In this document: piece by piece, positions 33,129 through 42,035 of the stretch | Numbering within the stretch: position 1 is the stretch's first letter | Layout of the letters: each line of letters starts with the position of its first letter | NCBI GenBank assembly: GCA_963837155.1 | Contig: CAWIMB010000001.1 | Location: forward strand, 248,001-312,000 | Origin: DASQHW01 sp963837155 | Lineage (GTDB): Bacteria; Actinomycetota; Acidimicrobiia; IMCC26256; PALSA-610 | Reading direction: 5' to 3' | DNA length: 64,000 bases | The notes under the pieces: generated by a model | Databases searched by the model: none | What the model was told of the DNA's origin: nothing | Seen by the model: the letters and a program-made list of their open reading frames with translations, nothing else | Made by a program: the position numbers and the translations under genes

Positions 33129-34393
33129 CCCGCGACAACTCGCTCTTCCGCCACCGCGACTTCCTGCGCCTGTGGTGCGCAGAGTCGGTCTCGCAGCTCG
33201 GCAGTCAGGTCAGCCTCCTCGCGTTGCCCCTTGTCGCGATCACCTTGTTGCACGCGACGACGTTCCAGGTCGGGGCCCTGGCCGCAGTGGAGATGGCCCC
33301 GTTCGTGCTGATCGGCCTCCCCGCGGGGGCAATCGTCGACCGTCTCCCACGGCGACCGGTGCTCATCTGGAGCGACATCGGACGCGCTGTTGCGCTGGCG
33401 TCGATCCCGATCGCCTACGCATTCGACGCGCTGACGTACGTGCAGCTGCTCGCAGTCGTGTTCGTCACCGGCACGCTCACGGTGTTCTTCGACGTCGCGT
33501 ACATGTCGATCCTCCCCTCGCTCGTCGAACGCGGACAGATCGTGGACGGCAACGCCAAGCTCGAGATCAGCCGGTCCGGCGCGCAGCTTGCGGGGCCCGG
33601 ACTGGGCGGGTTGCTCGTGCAGTGGATCGGCGCCGCGAGCGCGGTCACCGCCGATGCGGTGAGTTTCGTCACGTCAGCCGTCTTCTTCCGCGGGATCCGT
33701 GCCCAAGAACCACCGATCGCGGTCACCGTCGACGAGGAGGTGAGCCGGCTGCGCGCCCTCGCGCGCGAAGTTCGCGAGGGCTTCGGATACGTCGTGCGTC
33801 ATCGGGTGTTGCGCATGGTCGCCGGCTGCACTGCGACATCGAACTTCTTCGCGTCGATGACGATGTCGGTGTTCCTGCTCTACGCGATTCGGGAGCTGCA
33901 CTACGGCGCCGGCGTCGTCGGCCTCGTGTTTTCGCTGGGCAACTTAGGAGTGCTCGTCGCCGCGCTCACGACCACGCGCCTCACGGCGAAGATCCGGCTC
34001 GGGCCCACGATCTGGCTGGGCATCGTCATCGCGCAGATCGGGACCCTCGTGATCCCGCTCGCGCCGACACAGCACGCGCTGCCGTACTTCGTCGGCGCGT
34101 GGGTGCTCTTCGGTTTCGGCGGGACGCTGTACAACATCGACCAGGTGAGCTTGCGGCAGGCGATCACGCCGCATCGGCTCCAGGGTCGTATGAACGCGTC
34201 GATGCGCTTCATGGTGTGGGGGACGATGCCGTTCGGCTCGCTTGCGGGAGGCGCGCTCGGCACGGCGATCGGGTTGCGGGAGACACTGCTCGTCGCGGGC
34301 GTCGGCGGCATGCTCGCCGTGCTGTGGGTATCGGTACGTGCGATACGCGAGCTGCGCGAGATCCCCGATGCCGCCGCGGCTGCTACAACCTGA
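33125..34393 (+). CDS. MFS exporter, EntS/MFS_3-like
   Basis: This 422-residue major facilitator has 12 predicted helices. The N-terminus FRHRDFLRLWCAESVSQLGSQVSLLALPLVA and the A-motif-like GLPAGAIVDRLPRRPVLIWSDIGRA are characteristic of the MFS_3 (enterobactin exporter/tetracycline-like) group. It probably exports a small amphipathic molecule or drug. The GTG start overlaps the small membrane protein gene by 4 bp. Its 3' end overlaps the convergent asd gene by 11 bp. Confidence 0.88.
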   Translation: MTRDNSLFRHRDFLRLWCAESVSQLGSQVSLLALPLVAITLLHATTFQVGALAAVEMAPFVLIGLPAGAIVDRLPRRPVLIWSDIGRAVALASIPIAYAFDALTYVQLLAVVFVTGTLTVFFDVAYMSILPSLVERGQIVDGNAKLEISRSGAQLAGPGLGGLLVQWIGAASAVTADAVSFVTSAVFFRGIRAQEPPIAVTVDEEVSRLRALAREVREGFGYVVRHRVLRMVAGCTATSNFFASMTMSVFLLYAIRELHYGAGVVGLVFSLGNLGVLVAALTTTRLTAKIRLGPTIWLGIVIAQIGTLVIPLAPTQHALPYFVGAWVLFGFGGTLYNIDQVSLRQAITPHRLQGRMNASMRFMVWGTMPFGSLAGGALGTAIGLRETLLVAGVGGMLAVLWVSVRAIRELREIPDAAAAATT

Positions 34394-35411
34394 GCAAGAC
34401 CTCGGCCATCTGCACGCCGTTCAATGCCGCGCCCTTCAAGAGGTTGTCGCCGGTGGCCCAGAGGTTGAGCGAGCCGGGCTCCGACGGGTCTTCGCGGATG
34501 CGTCCGACGAGGACGGGGTCGATTCCAGCTGCGTCCTGCGGGGTCGGGAAGCCGTCGCCGTCGTCGACCAGCAGCACACCGGGCGCGTCTCGCAACAGCT
34601 CGACCGCTTCGGCCTTGCTCATCGGCCGGTGGAACCGCACGTTCACACTCACCGCGTGCCCGACGTAAACCGGCACTCGCACGCACGTGCACGAGCAACG
34701 GATGTCGTCGTCGTGGAGGATCTTGCGCGCCTCGCGCACCATCTTCCACTCCTCCGAGGTGTAGCCCTGCTCCTTCACCGAACCTGCGAGCGGGATGACG
34801 TTGCCGGCGATCGGCTTCGACCACACTTCACCTTCGACGAGCGGCCGGTCGAACGAGCCGGCACGTGACAAGTCGGCGGCCCGCCCGTCGAGCTTCGCCC
34901 ACTGCGCGTCGAGCTCGTGCATGCCGGCGAGGCCGGCACCCGTCACCGACTGGTAGGTCGACACGACCATGCGGTCGATCCGGGCGGCGCGGTGCAGCGG
35001 CGCGAGCGCCAACACGGGGATCGTCGTCGTGCAGTTCGGCGACGACGCGATGCCCTTCGGCATGTTGCGCATGTCGTCATCGTTCACGCCGGCGATGACG
35101 AGCGGGACGTCGGGGTCCATGCGAAACGCCGCCGACTTGTCGATCACCTTGGCTCCTGCCGCGGCCGCCCGCGGCGACCACTCCTCCGAGATCGGCTCGT
35201 CGACGTCGACGATGACGAGATCGAGCCCGTCGAAACAGCCGTCGCGCAGCACCTCGCAGGTGACCTCGCCGTCCTTGAAGTGAAGCTTGCGGCCCTCCGA
35301 ACACGGCGACGCGTAGGCACGCAGCTCGTCGACGGGGAAATCGCGCGCCGCGAGGAATCGCAAGAGCTCGGTACCGACCAACCCCGTCGCACCCATCACA
35401 CCGATGCGCAC
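34383..35411 (-). CDS. asd: Aspartate-semialdehyde dehydrogenase
   Basis: This 342-residue enzyme of the aspartate pathway reduces aspartyl phosphate to aspartate semialdehyde for Lys/DAP, Thr and Met synthesis. Features are the NADP-binding start VRIGVMGATGLVGTELLRFL, the catalytic Cys in GIASSPNCTTTIP, QSVTGAGLAGMHEL, and the C-terminal NLWATGDNLLKGAALNGVQMAE. GTG at 35411 begins the Rossmann strand and follows the lysC stop by only 4 bp, so the order is lysC-asd in one operon. Length and motifs are complete. Confidence 0.95.
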   Translation of the reverse strand: MRIGVMGATGLVGTELLRFLAARDFPVDELRAYASPCSEGRKLHFKDGEVTCEVLRDGCFDGLDLVIVDVDEPISEEWSPRAAAAGAKVIDKSAAFRMDPDVPLVIAGVNDDDMRNMPKGIASSPNCTTTIPVLALAPLHRAARIDRMVVSTYQSVTGAGLAGMHELDAQWAKLDGRAADLSRAGSFDRPLVEGEVWSKPIAGNVIPLAGSVKEQGYTSEEWKMVREARKILHDDDIRCSCTCVRVPVYVGHAVSVNVRFHRPMSKAEAVELLRDAPGVLLVDDGDGFPTPQDAAGIDPVLVGRIREDPSEPGSLNLWATGDNLLKGAALNGVQMAEVLLRL

Positions 35412-35415
35412 GTCG

Positions 35416-36651
35416 CTACTCCTTGTCCAGGTCGAACGCGGAGTGCAGAGCCCGCACGGCGCGCTCGACGTCATCCTCGGCGACGACGCACGAGATCCGA
35501 ATCGTCGATGTGCTGATCATCTCAATGTTGACACCTTCGGCGGCGAGGACCTCGAACATTTTTGCCGCGATGCCGGGATGTGTCTTCATACCGGCGCCGA
35601 TGAGCGAAACCCGGCCGATGCGTTGGTCGGTCCGGTACCCCGTCGCTTCGGTGTCGACGAGGATCTTCTCCATGCACTGCGTCGCCTTGGGAGTATCGGT
35701 GCGCGGCACGGTGAAGCTGATGTCGGTGTGGCCCGCGGTCGACACGTTCTGCACGATCATGTCGACGTTCACGCCGGCCTCGGCCAGGTCGCGGAACACC
35801 GTCGCCGCGACGCCCGGGCGATCGGGTACCTGCTCGATCGTGACCTTGGCCTCGGAAATGTCGTGGGTCACGCCCGAGATGATCGCTTGCTCCATCGATT
35901 CCGTAGCGTCCATCGACGCGTCCTCCTCGGTTACCCATGTACCGGGCGCCCACGTAAAGCTCGACCGCACGTGCACTTGCACGTGGTGGTTCCGTGCGAA
36001 CTCGACCGAGCGCAACGCGAGCACGCGCCCACCGGTGGCCGCCATCTCCAACATTTCCTCGAACGAGACACGAGCGAGCTTGCGCGCGGTTTGCACGATG
36101 CGCGGATCCGCGGTGTAGACGCCCTCGACGTCGGTGTAGATCTCACACGCATCGGCACGCAACGCGGCCGCGAGCGCGACCGCGGTGGTATCGGAGCCGC
36201 CGCGGCCGAGCGTGGTGATGTCGCGCTCGGTCGACACACCCTGGAACCCGGCGACGATCGCGACCTTGCCTCCCGCGAGCGCGTCGCGGATCCGGTCGGC
36301 GCGCACCTCGATGATCTTCGCCTTGCCGTGCTCGGTGTCAGTGAGGATCCCGGCCTGACTGCCGGTGAAGCTGACTGCCGGCTGGCCGAGGTCCTCGACC
36401 GCCATCGTGAGCAAGGCCATCGAGATCCGCTCGCCCGCGGTCAGCAACATGTCCATCTCCCGGCCTCCGGGCCGGTCGGCGACGTCGTGGGCGAGGCGGA
36501 CGAGGTCGTCGGTCGTCTTGCCCATCGCCGAAACGACAACGACGACATCGTCGCCGGCCCGGCGAGTACGCACGATGTGATCGGCCACGGCCCGAATCCG
36601 GTCCGGATCCGCCACCGAGGTACCGCCGAACTTCTGAACGAGAAAACCCAC
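35416..36651 (-). CDS. lysC: Aspartate kinase
   Basis: This 411-residue aspartokinase performs the first step of the aspartate family pathway. The kinase domain opens with VQKFGGTSVADPDRI and contains LGRGGSDTTAVALAAAL. Two ACT domains follow (about residues 270-340 and 350-405, e.g. VPDRPGVAATVFRDLAEAGVNVDMIVQN), which bind lysine or threonine for feedback inhibition. As in other actinobacteria an internal start could also make a separate regulatory beta subunit; I cannot confirm one. It is directly followed by asd. Confidence 0.95.
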   Translation of the reverse strand: MGFLVQKFGGTSVADPDRIRAVADHIVRTRRAGDDVVVVVSAMGKTTDDLVRLAHDVADRPGGREMDMLLTAGERISMALLTMAVEDLGQPAVSFTGSQAGILTDTEHGKAKIIEVRADRIRDALAGGKVAIVAGFQGVSTERDITTLGRGGSDTTAVALAAALRADACEIYTDVEGVYTADPRIVQTARKLARVSFEEMLEMAATGGRVLALRSVEFARNHHVQVHVRSSFTWAPGTWVTEEDASMDATESMEQAIISGVTHDISEAKVTIEQVPDRPGVAATVFRDLAEAGVNVDMIVQNVSTAGHTDISFTVPRTDTPKATQCMEKILVDTEATGYRTDQRIGRVSLIGAGMKTHPGIAAKMFEVLAAEGVNIEMISTSTIRISCVVAEDDVERAVRALHSAFDLDKE

Positions 36652-36721
36652 GGCGACCCAGGCTACCGGTGGAACCGAGCTGACCCGGACGGCGAACGGC
36701 TGCGCTGTACCCTCTTCGCCC

Positions 36722-37435
36722 GTGCCCAGTCAGGACAAGCGTCTCCGCAAGAAGGAAAACGCGCGCGTGGCGCGCGAAGCCCGGATCGCCGCCGAGAAGC
36801 GCCGCCGCCGGCTGCGCTCCGCACGCAACGCGGCCATCGCGATCGCGGCGTTCGTGGCGATCATCGTGATCGTCAACCTGCTCACCGGCGACGACAAGAA
36901 GAAGGTGGAGGTCACGACTTCGACGACGACGCCGGCGGAGTTCACCGTCAAACCTGGCAAGACCTACACGGCGACCGTGACCACCAACTTCGGCAAGATC
37001 GTGTTGGCTCTCGACGCGAAGAACGCGCCGAAAGCGACCGGTCACTTCATCCAGGTGGCTAAGGACGGGGCTTACGACAAATCGCGCTGGCATCGCATCG
37101 TTAAGGACTTCGTCATCCAGGGCGGCGCGCCGAAGGGCAACGTGAACCAGAACTACGGCCAATCAGTCGTCGGCGAGGTTCCCACCGACCACTACCCCGT
37201 CGGCTCGCTCGCAGCGGCGAAAACTGGGGACGCTCCGGCGGGAACGTTCGACTCGCAGTTCTTCATCGTGACCGGGAAGCAACAGGGTGAAGGATTGGCC
37301 AACGACTACGCCCGGTTCGGCAGGGTGAAGTCGGGCATGGACGTGGTGAAGAAGATCGAGGCCTTGCCGGTCGATCAGCAGGGAGAGCCAAAACAGAAGG
37401 CATCGATCGACAAGGTCACGATCACGGAGTCGTAG
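36722..37435 (+). CDS. Membrane-anchored cyclophilin-type peptidyl-prolyl isomerase
   Basis: This 237-residue protein has a basic cytoplasmic N-terminus rich in KR repeats (about residues 1-32), one transmembrane helix (about 34-52), a Thr-rich linker, and an exported cyclophilin domain (TVTTNFGKIVLALDAKNAPKATGHFIQVAKDGAYDKSRWHRIVKDFVIQGG, then SQFFIVTG). It catalyses cis-trans isomerisation of prolyl bonds during folding of exported proteins. The family's FxxPxxVxNF segment is varied (NAPKATGHF), but the active-site RxxxxFxxQGG is present. It is divergent from lysC. Its stop abuts the stop of the convergent S51 gene. Confidence 0.88.
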   Translation: MPSQDKRLRKKENARVAREARIAAEKRRRRLRSARNAAIAIAAFVAIIVIVNLLTGDDKKKVEVTTSTTTPAEFTVKPGKTYTATVTTNFGKIVLALDAKNAPKATGHFIQVAKDGAYDKSRWHRIVKDFVIQGGAPKGNVNQNYGQSVVGEVPTDHYPVGSLAAAKTGDAPAGTFDSQFFIVTGKQQGEGLANDYARFGRVKSGMDVVKKIEALPVDQQGEPKQKASIDKVTITES

Positions 37436-38146
37436 CTACTGCGCAGCCGCGGCCTCGGCGAGGTCGACCGACGCACCGGACTTCGTGCTCTTGGGTTTGG
37501 CACCTTTGCGGTAGACGGTGACGCGTCCCGCGCCGACGACTTCCCACGCACTCCTGCCTTCGCGCACGAGCGCGGTGTGCTCGTCGACGCCGGCGAGCAC
37601 CGCGTTCGCAGACAGCAGATCGATCGAGCGTTCGCGGATGTGGTCGGCGGCGGTGCCGTGGTACGGGAACACCGCAAGACCCTGCACGAGCCCGAGACCT
37701 ACGGTGAACGCGCCACCCCGCGGATCGACCATCGGGTCGCACAACACCGTCGCACCCGCGCCCGAAGCAGCGAGCACCGCGCCGTGCTCGTATGCGCGCA
37801 CGACTGCTTCCCACAACGCGCTGCCTTTGAGCACCGAGCGGAGGTGCAGCGGCGACCCGTCGCCAAGGTAGAGGAACCGGGCGTGCGCAACCGCGGCGAC
37901 GTTCTCGTCGGACTCCGCGTCGCGCCGGTTGAGCACCATGAGACCGCGGGCCGTCGCACCGAGCTGGGTGAACCACGCCGTCGCTCGCTCCACGACCCGC
38001 TCCGGGTGCTCGAACGCGGCCGCGGTCGGCAAAATCATGACCTCGCCGACGCCCGCGCGTTCGAGCAGCCGCTCGTCGAGCGCACGACAGGGTTCGGTCC
38101 ATTCGCCGCCGCCGAGGAGCGCCAGCGTTCCGGCCTGCTTGGTCAC
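37436..38146 (-). CDS. Peptidase S51/cyanophycinase-like protein
   Basis: This 236-residue protein has the peptidase S51 (dipeptidase E/cyanophycinase) fold: LALLGGGEWTEP at the start, VMILPTAAA, and the region around the nucleophile elbow. In the family that elbow reads G-x-S-A-G-A. Here it reads AASGAGATVL (about residues 126-135), so the serine sits one position early and glycine occupies the nucleophile position. It may therefore be non-catalytic, or use an altered elbow. The gene is convergent with, and abuts, the cyclophilin gene. Confidence 0.75.
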   Translation of the reverse strand: MTKQAGTLALLGGGEWTEPCRALDERLLERAGVGEVMILPTAAAFEHPERVVERATAWFTQLGATARGLMVLNRRDAESDENVAAVAHARFLYLGDGSPLHLRSVLKGSALWEAVVRAYEHGAVLAASGAGATVLCDPMVDPRGGAFTVGLGLVQGLAVFPYHGTAADHIRERSIDLLSANAVLAGVDEHTALVREGRSAWEVVGAGRVTVYRKGAKPKSTKSGASVDLAEAAAAQ

Positions 38147-38257
38147 GCCGCTGATCCTAGGAGTGGCGCGGCAAAGACCGGCTGACCCAGGCCTGGCCCA
38201 GGCGCCGAACCCGCCGGTAGCCTTCGCCCTCTTTCCATACGCCTCGAGGGGGAACGG

Positions 38258-39114
38258 ATGGCGGTCAAGCGAGTCGGGATCGTGGGCTCGGGCATCATGG
38301 GTTCGGGCATTGCCGAGGTCGCCGCCAAGGCCGGCATCGAGGTGGTGCTGCGCAGCCGGGCCCAGAGCACCGCCGACAAGATGGTCGCCGGGCTCGAGAA
38401 GTCGCTCAACAAGCAGGTCGAGCGCAACAAGCTCGAAGCCGGAGAGCGGGACGCGGTGCTCGCCGCGCGTGCCGCGCGGTCACCGACCTGCGTGAGCTCG
38501 GCGAGTGCGACCTCGTGATCGAGTCGATCGTGGAGGATCTCGAGACCAAGAAGCACCTGTTCACCGACCTCGACCGGATCTGTCCGGAGCACACGGTCAT
38601 CGCGACCAACACGTCGACGTTGCCCGTGATCGAGATGGCGATGAATACCGGCCGTCCCGACAAGGTCTGCGGCGTCCACTTCTTCAATCCGGCGCCGATG
38701 ATGGCGCTGGTCGAAGTCGTGCGGACGATTACGACGAGCGACGCCACGATCGACGAAGCCGTCGCCTTCGCAACGACGTGCGGCAAGAACGCGGTGCAGG
38801 TGAAGGACCAGGCCGGGTTCATCGTGAATGCGCTGCTGTTCCCGTACCTGAACAACGCCGCCAAGCTCTGCGACGCCGGCGTCGCCACTCGCGACGACAT
38901 CGACGCCGCGATGAAAGGCGGCTGCAACTTCCCGATGGGCCCGCTCGAGCTCCTCGACCTCGTCGGCCTCGACACCAGCCTCGCGATCCTCGAAGCGCTC
39001 TACGAGGAGTTCAAGGACCCGAACTACGCCCCTGCACCCGTACTGCGCCGCATGGTGAGCGCCGAGCGCCTGGGCCGCAAGACCGGCGCCGGCTTCTACG
39101 ACTACAAGCGCTAG
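38258..39114 (+). CDS. 3-hydroxybutyryl-CoA dehydrogenase (one frameshift)
   Basis: This NAD(P)-dependent 3-hydroxyacyl-CoA dehydrogenase is about 285 residues long when restored. The N-terminal Rossmann motif is VGIVGSGIMGSGIAEVAAKAG. The frame shifts near 38463-38482 (GCCGCGCGTGCCGCGCGG), after which VTDLRELGECDLVIESIVEDLETKK, ATNTSTLPVIEMA and VHFFNPAPMMALVEVV (catalytic His) follow normally to GRKTGAGFYDYKR. It interconverts acetoacetyl-CoA and 3-hydroxybutyryl-CoA. With the thiolase, crotonyl-CoA carboxylase/reductase and ethylmalonyl-CoA mutase genes in this window, it fits the ethylmalonyl-CoA pathway. A GAGGGGGA site precedes the ATG. Confidence 0.9.
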
Positions 39115-39126
39115 CCCGCCCCGGGC

Positions 39127-39176
39127 ACCGTTTGGGCAGAAGTCCGCGACCGTCCGCGTACAAGTGCCCAAACGGT
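39127..39176. repeat. Intergenic palindrome with 12-bp arms
   Basis: Perfect 12-bp arms (ACCGTTTGGGCA at 39127-39138 and TGCCCAAACGGT at 39165-39176) enclose a 26-nt loop holding GTCCGCG twice. It starts 13 bp after the dehydrogenase stop and ends 62 bp before the mutase start. It may attenuate or stabilise the transcript, or be a REP-like element. Confidence 0.6.
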
Positions 39177-39237
39177 CGTGGCGTCGCCGGGATGGCCGAC
39201 TTCCGGTCTGGTTGATTTATCCGGGACAATGGTGCGT

Positions 39238-41229
39238 ATGGCCGAGCGCGATCGTCCCTGGCTGATCCGGACCTACTCCGGGCATTCCTCGGCGCGGGCA
39301 TCCAACGAGCTCTACCGGACGAACCTCGCCAAGGGTCAGACCGGCCTGTCGGTCGCCTTCGACCTGCCGACCCAGACCGGCTACGACCCCGACGAGCTGC
39401 TCGCCAAGGGTGAGGTCGGCAAGGTCGGCGTACCGGTGCCGCACCTCGGAGAGATGCGCACACTGTTCGACGGCATCCCGCTCGGCGAGATGAACGCGTC
39501 GATGACGATCAACGCGACCGCGATGTGGTTGCTCGGCATGTATCTCGCGCTGGCTGACGAGCAGGGCGTGCCGTACGAGAAGCTCGCGGGAACCACGCAG
39601 AACGACATCTTGAAGGAGTACCTGTCGCGCGGCACGTACATCTTCCCGCCGGAAGCGTCGAAGCGGCTCACCGTCGATCTCGTCGTGTACACGGTGAAGC
39701 ACGTGCCCAAGTGGAATCCGATCAACGTGTGCCCGTACCACTTGCAGGAAGCGGGCGCGACGCCCGTGCAGGAGCTTGCGTACGGCCTCGCGAACGCAAT
39801 TGCGGTGCTCGACGCGGTGCGCGACTCCGGGCAGGTTCCCGAGGACGAGTTCCACGAAGTGTTCGGCCGGATCTCGTTCTTCATCGATGCCGGCGTCCGC
39901 TTCGTCGAAGAGATGTGCAAGATGCGGGCCTTCACCCAGATGTGGGACCGCATCGGCAAGGAACGCTACGGCGTCGACGACGCGAAGCTGCGGCGTTTCC
40001 GCTACGGCATGCAGGTGAACTCGCTCGGCCTCACCGAAGAGCAGCCCGAAAACAACGTGCAACGCATCGTGCTCGAGATGCTCGGCGTCACGCTCTCGAA
40101 GGACGCCCGCGCCCGTTCGATCCAACTCCCCTGCTGGAACGAGGCACTCGGCTTGCCGACGCCCTGGGACCAGCAATGGTCGTTGCGCATCCAGCAGGTG
40201 CTCGCGTTCGAGTCCGACCTGCTGGAGTACGGCGATTTGTTCGAGGGATCCGTCGTCGTCGAACGCAAGGTGGACGAGCTCGTCGAGGCAGCCGAAGCCG
40301 AACTGCAATGGGTGCTCGACGGCGGCGGCTCGTTCCGGATGATCGACGAGATGAAGGGCCGGATCGTGCAGTCGCACGCCGAACGGGTGCGCCGCATCGA
40401 GTCCGGTGAGCTCGAGGTCGTAGGCGTCAACTCCTTTACCGAGACCGAGCCGTCACCATTGACCGCCATCGCGCAACGCGGCGGCATCGTGACCATCGAT
40501 CCCGCGGTCCAGCGCGAGCAAGCCGATGCGATCAAGGCATGGCGGTCCGCACGCGACCAAGCCGCGGTCGAGCGCGCACTCGAGGAGCTGCGCCGGGTCG
40601 CGGCGACGACCGAGAACCTCGTGCCCGCAACGATCGCGCTCGCGAAAGCGGGCGGCACGGTAGGCGAATGGGCCGGCGCGTTGCGCGAGGTGTTCGGTGA
40701 GTACCGCGCACCGACCGGCGTGAACGCGGTTGCGGTGCGGCCCGGCGCCGAGATGGAGGCTGTGCGCACGCACGTGCAAGCGGTCGCCGCTCGCACGGGT
40801 GGCCCCATTCGGCTGCTTGTCGGCAAGCCCGGGCTCGACGGCCATTCGAACGGCGCCGAGCAGATCGCGGTCGCGGCGCGCGACGCCGGAATGGAAGTCG
40901 TGTATCAGGGGATCCGGCTCACGCCGGCCGAGATTGCGGCGGCGGCGCGTGACGAAGACGTCGACGTCGTCGGCCTCTCGATCCTGTCGGGCTCGCACCT
41001 CGACCTCGTCCCCGAGACCGTGCGCGCGCTGCGCGACCTCGGCGTCGACGCGCCGGTTGTGGTCGGCGGCATCATCCCTGACGCGGACCGCGCGCAACTC
41101 GAGGCTATGGGCGTGGCACGCGTGTACACGCCCAAGGACTACCGGCTCGCAGCGATCATGCGCGACATCGCCGAGCTCGCCGCAGCCCGCCGCTCCTCTC
41201 CTCAGGCGGGGGTGGCGACCAGCCGATGA
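39238..41229 (+). CDS. meaA: Ethylmalonyl-CoA mutase (MeaA type), B12-dependent
   Basis: This is a 663-residue single-chain coenzyme B12 mutase. The catalytic barrel starts RDRPWLIRTYSGHSSARASNELYRTNLAKGQTGLSVAFDLPTQTGYDP, and the B12-binding domain (about residues 530-655) carries the GLDGHSNGAEQ (DxHxxG) and SILSGSH motifs. The sequence closely follows the MeaA/Ecm subgroup as I recall it from Streptomyces, not the two-subunit methylmalonyl-CoA mutases. The reaction is ethylmalonyl-CoA to methylsuccinyl-CoA. ATG 39238 is chosen; ATG 39229 is an alternative. Its stop overlaps the next ATG by 4 bp. It is the key enzyme marking the ethylmalonyl-CoA pathway. Confidence 0.88.
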   Translation: MAERDRPWLIRTYSGHSSARASNELYRTNLAKGQTGLSVAFDLPTQTGYDPDELLAKGEVGKVGVPVPHLGEMRTLFDGIPLGEMNASMTINATAMWLLGMYLALADEQGVPYEKLAGTTQNDILKEYLSRGTYIFPPEASKRLTVDLVVYTVKHVPKWNPINVCPYHLQEAGATPVQELAYGLANAIAVLDAVRDSGQVPEDEFHEVFGRISFFIDAGVRFVEEMCKMRAFTQMWDRIGKERYGVDDAKLRRFRYGMQVNSLGLTEEQPENNVQRIVLEMLGVTLSKDARARSIQLPCWNEALGLPTPWDQQWSLRIQQVLAFESDLLEYGDLFEGSVVVERKVDELVEAAEAELQWVLDGGGSFRMIDEMKGRIVQSHAERVRRIESGELEVVGVNSFTETEPSPLTAIAQRGGIVTIDPAVQREQADAIKAWRSARDQAAVERALEELRRVAATTENLVPATIALAKAGGTVGEWAGALREVFGEYRAPTGVNAVAVRPGAEMEAVRTHVQAVAARTGGPIRLLVGKPGLDGHSNGAEQIAVAARDAGMEVVYQGIRLTPAEIAAAARDEDVDVVGLSILSGSHLDLVPETVRALRDLGVDAPVVVGGIIPDADRAQLEAMGVARVYTPKDYRLAAIMRDIAELAAARRSSPQAGVATSR

Positions 41230-42035
41230 AGGCTCCGATGCAGGACCTGCGACTCTTCGTCGCCGCCACGGGCGGCGTTGCTGCCCTGGCCGCCGGCGCG
41301 GTCGGGGTCGCTACGAATTCCCCCGTCTGGGCGGTCGTGGCCGGAGCCGCCGGCGTCATCGCCGCGATCGCAGGTGTCGCGCTCGGTGCGCGCGCGCGTC
41401 GAAGTGAGGATCGTCTGGTGCAGGCAGAAGATGAGATCCAAGCCGTGCGGCGCGAGCTCGCGTCGATCAACGCGGTGCTGCAAGAAGAAGCCAGCCGGCG
41501 CGCCGCCGAGGACGAACTCGGTCCAGTGCCGGACGCGCTCGTGCGTCCGCGCGGCGAGCAGGCATTCGACGCCGCGACGGGTCTGTACGACGAGAAGTAC
41601 TTCGCCGTCCTCGTGCAGCAGCAAGTTGCCGCCGCGCGGCGATCCCTGCGACCGATCTCGGTGATCATCTTCGAGATCGACAGCCTGGGCGAGTCGGACC
41701 GTGACACCCGGTTGCAAGCGCTGGGCGTTGTCGGCGACGTCGTGCGGCGAACGCTGCGCGAGAGTGATGCCGCGTGCCGCCTCGGCGACCTGATGGTGGG
41801 AGCGATCCTCGAGGACACGCCCGAGGCCGGCGCGGTCTGGGCTGCCGAACGCGTGCGCGGCACGTTGCTCGCCTCACCCGTCGGTGACGCGCTCACGCTG
41901 TCGGCCGGTGTCGCGTGTTACCCGACGCACGCGTTGGGCGCGGCCGAGCTCGTCCACCAGGCGAGCCGCGCCCTCGAAGAAGCGCGGGCACGCGGCCGCG
42001 ACCGCGTCGAGCTCGCGCCCGAACCTACCAACTGA
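41226..42035 (+). CDS. Membrane protein with degenerate GGDEF domain
   Basis: This is a 269-residue protein. Two transmembrane helices (about 8-28 and 32-52) are followed by a coiled coil (about 55-95) and a C-terminal GGDEF-like domain: DAATGLYDEKYFAVLVQQQVAAARRSLRPISVIIFEID is the typical start, but the signature loop reads CRLGDLMVGAIL instead of RxGGDEF. Diguanylate cyclase activity is therefore unlikely, and it may be a c-di-GMP-independent scaffold. The ATG overlaps the mutase stop by 4 bp, an unexplained coupling. The 3' end overlaps the convergent CoA-transferase gene by 11 bp. Confidence 0.75.
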   Translation: MKAPMQDLRLFVAATGGVAALAAGAVGVATNSPVWAVVAGAAGVIAAIAGVALGARARRSEDRLVQAEDEIQAVRRELASINAVLQEEASRRAAEDELGPVPDALVRPRGEQAFDAATGLYDEKYFAVLVQQQVAAARRSLRPISVIIFEIDSLGESDRDTRLQALGVVGDVVRRTLRESDAACRLGDLMVGAILEDTPEAGAVWAAERVRGTLLASPVGDALTLSAGVACYPTHALGAAELVHQASRALEEARARGRDRVELAPEPTN

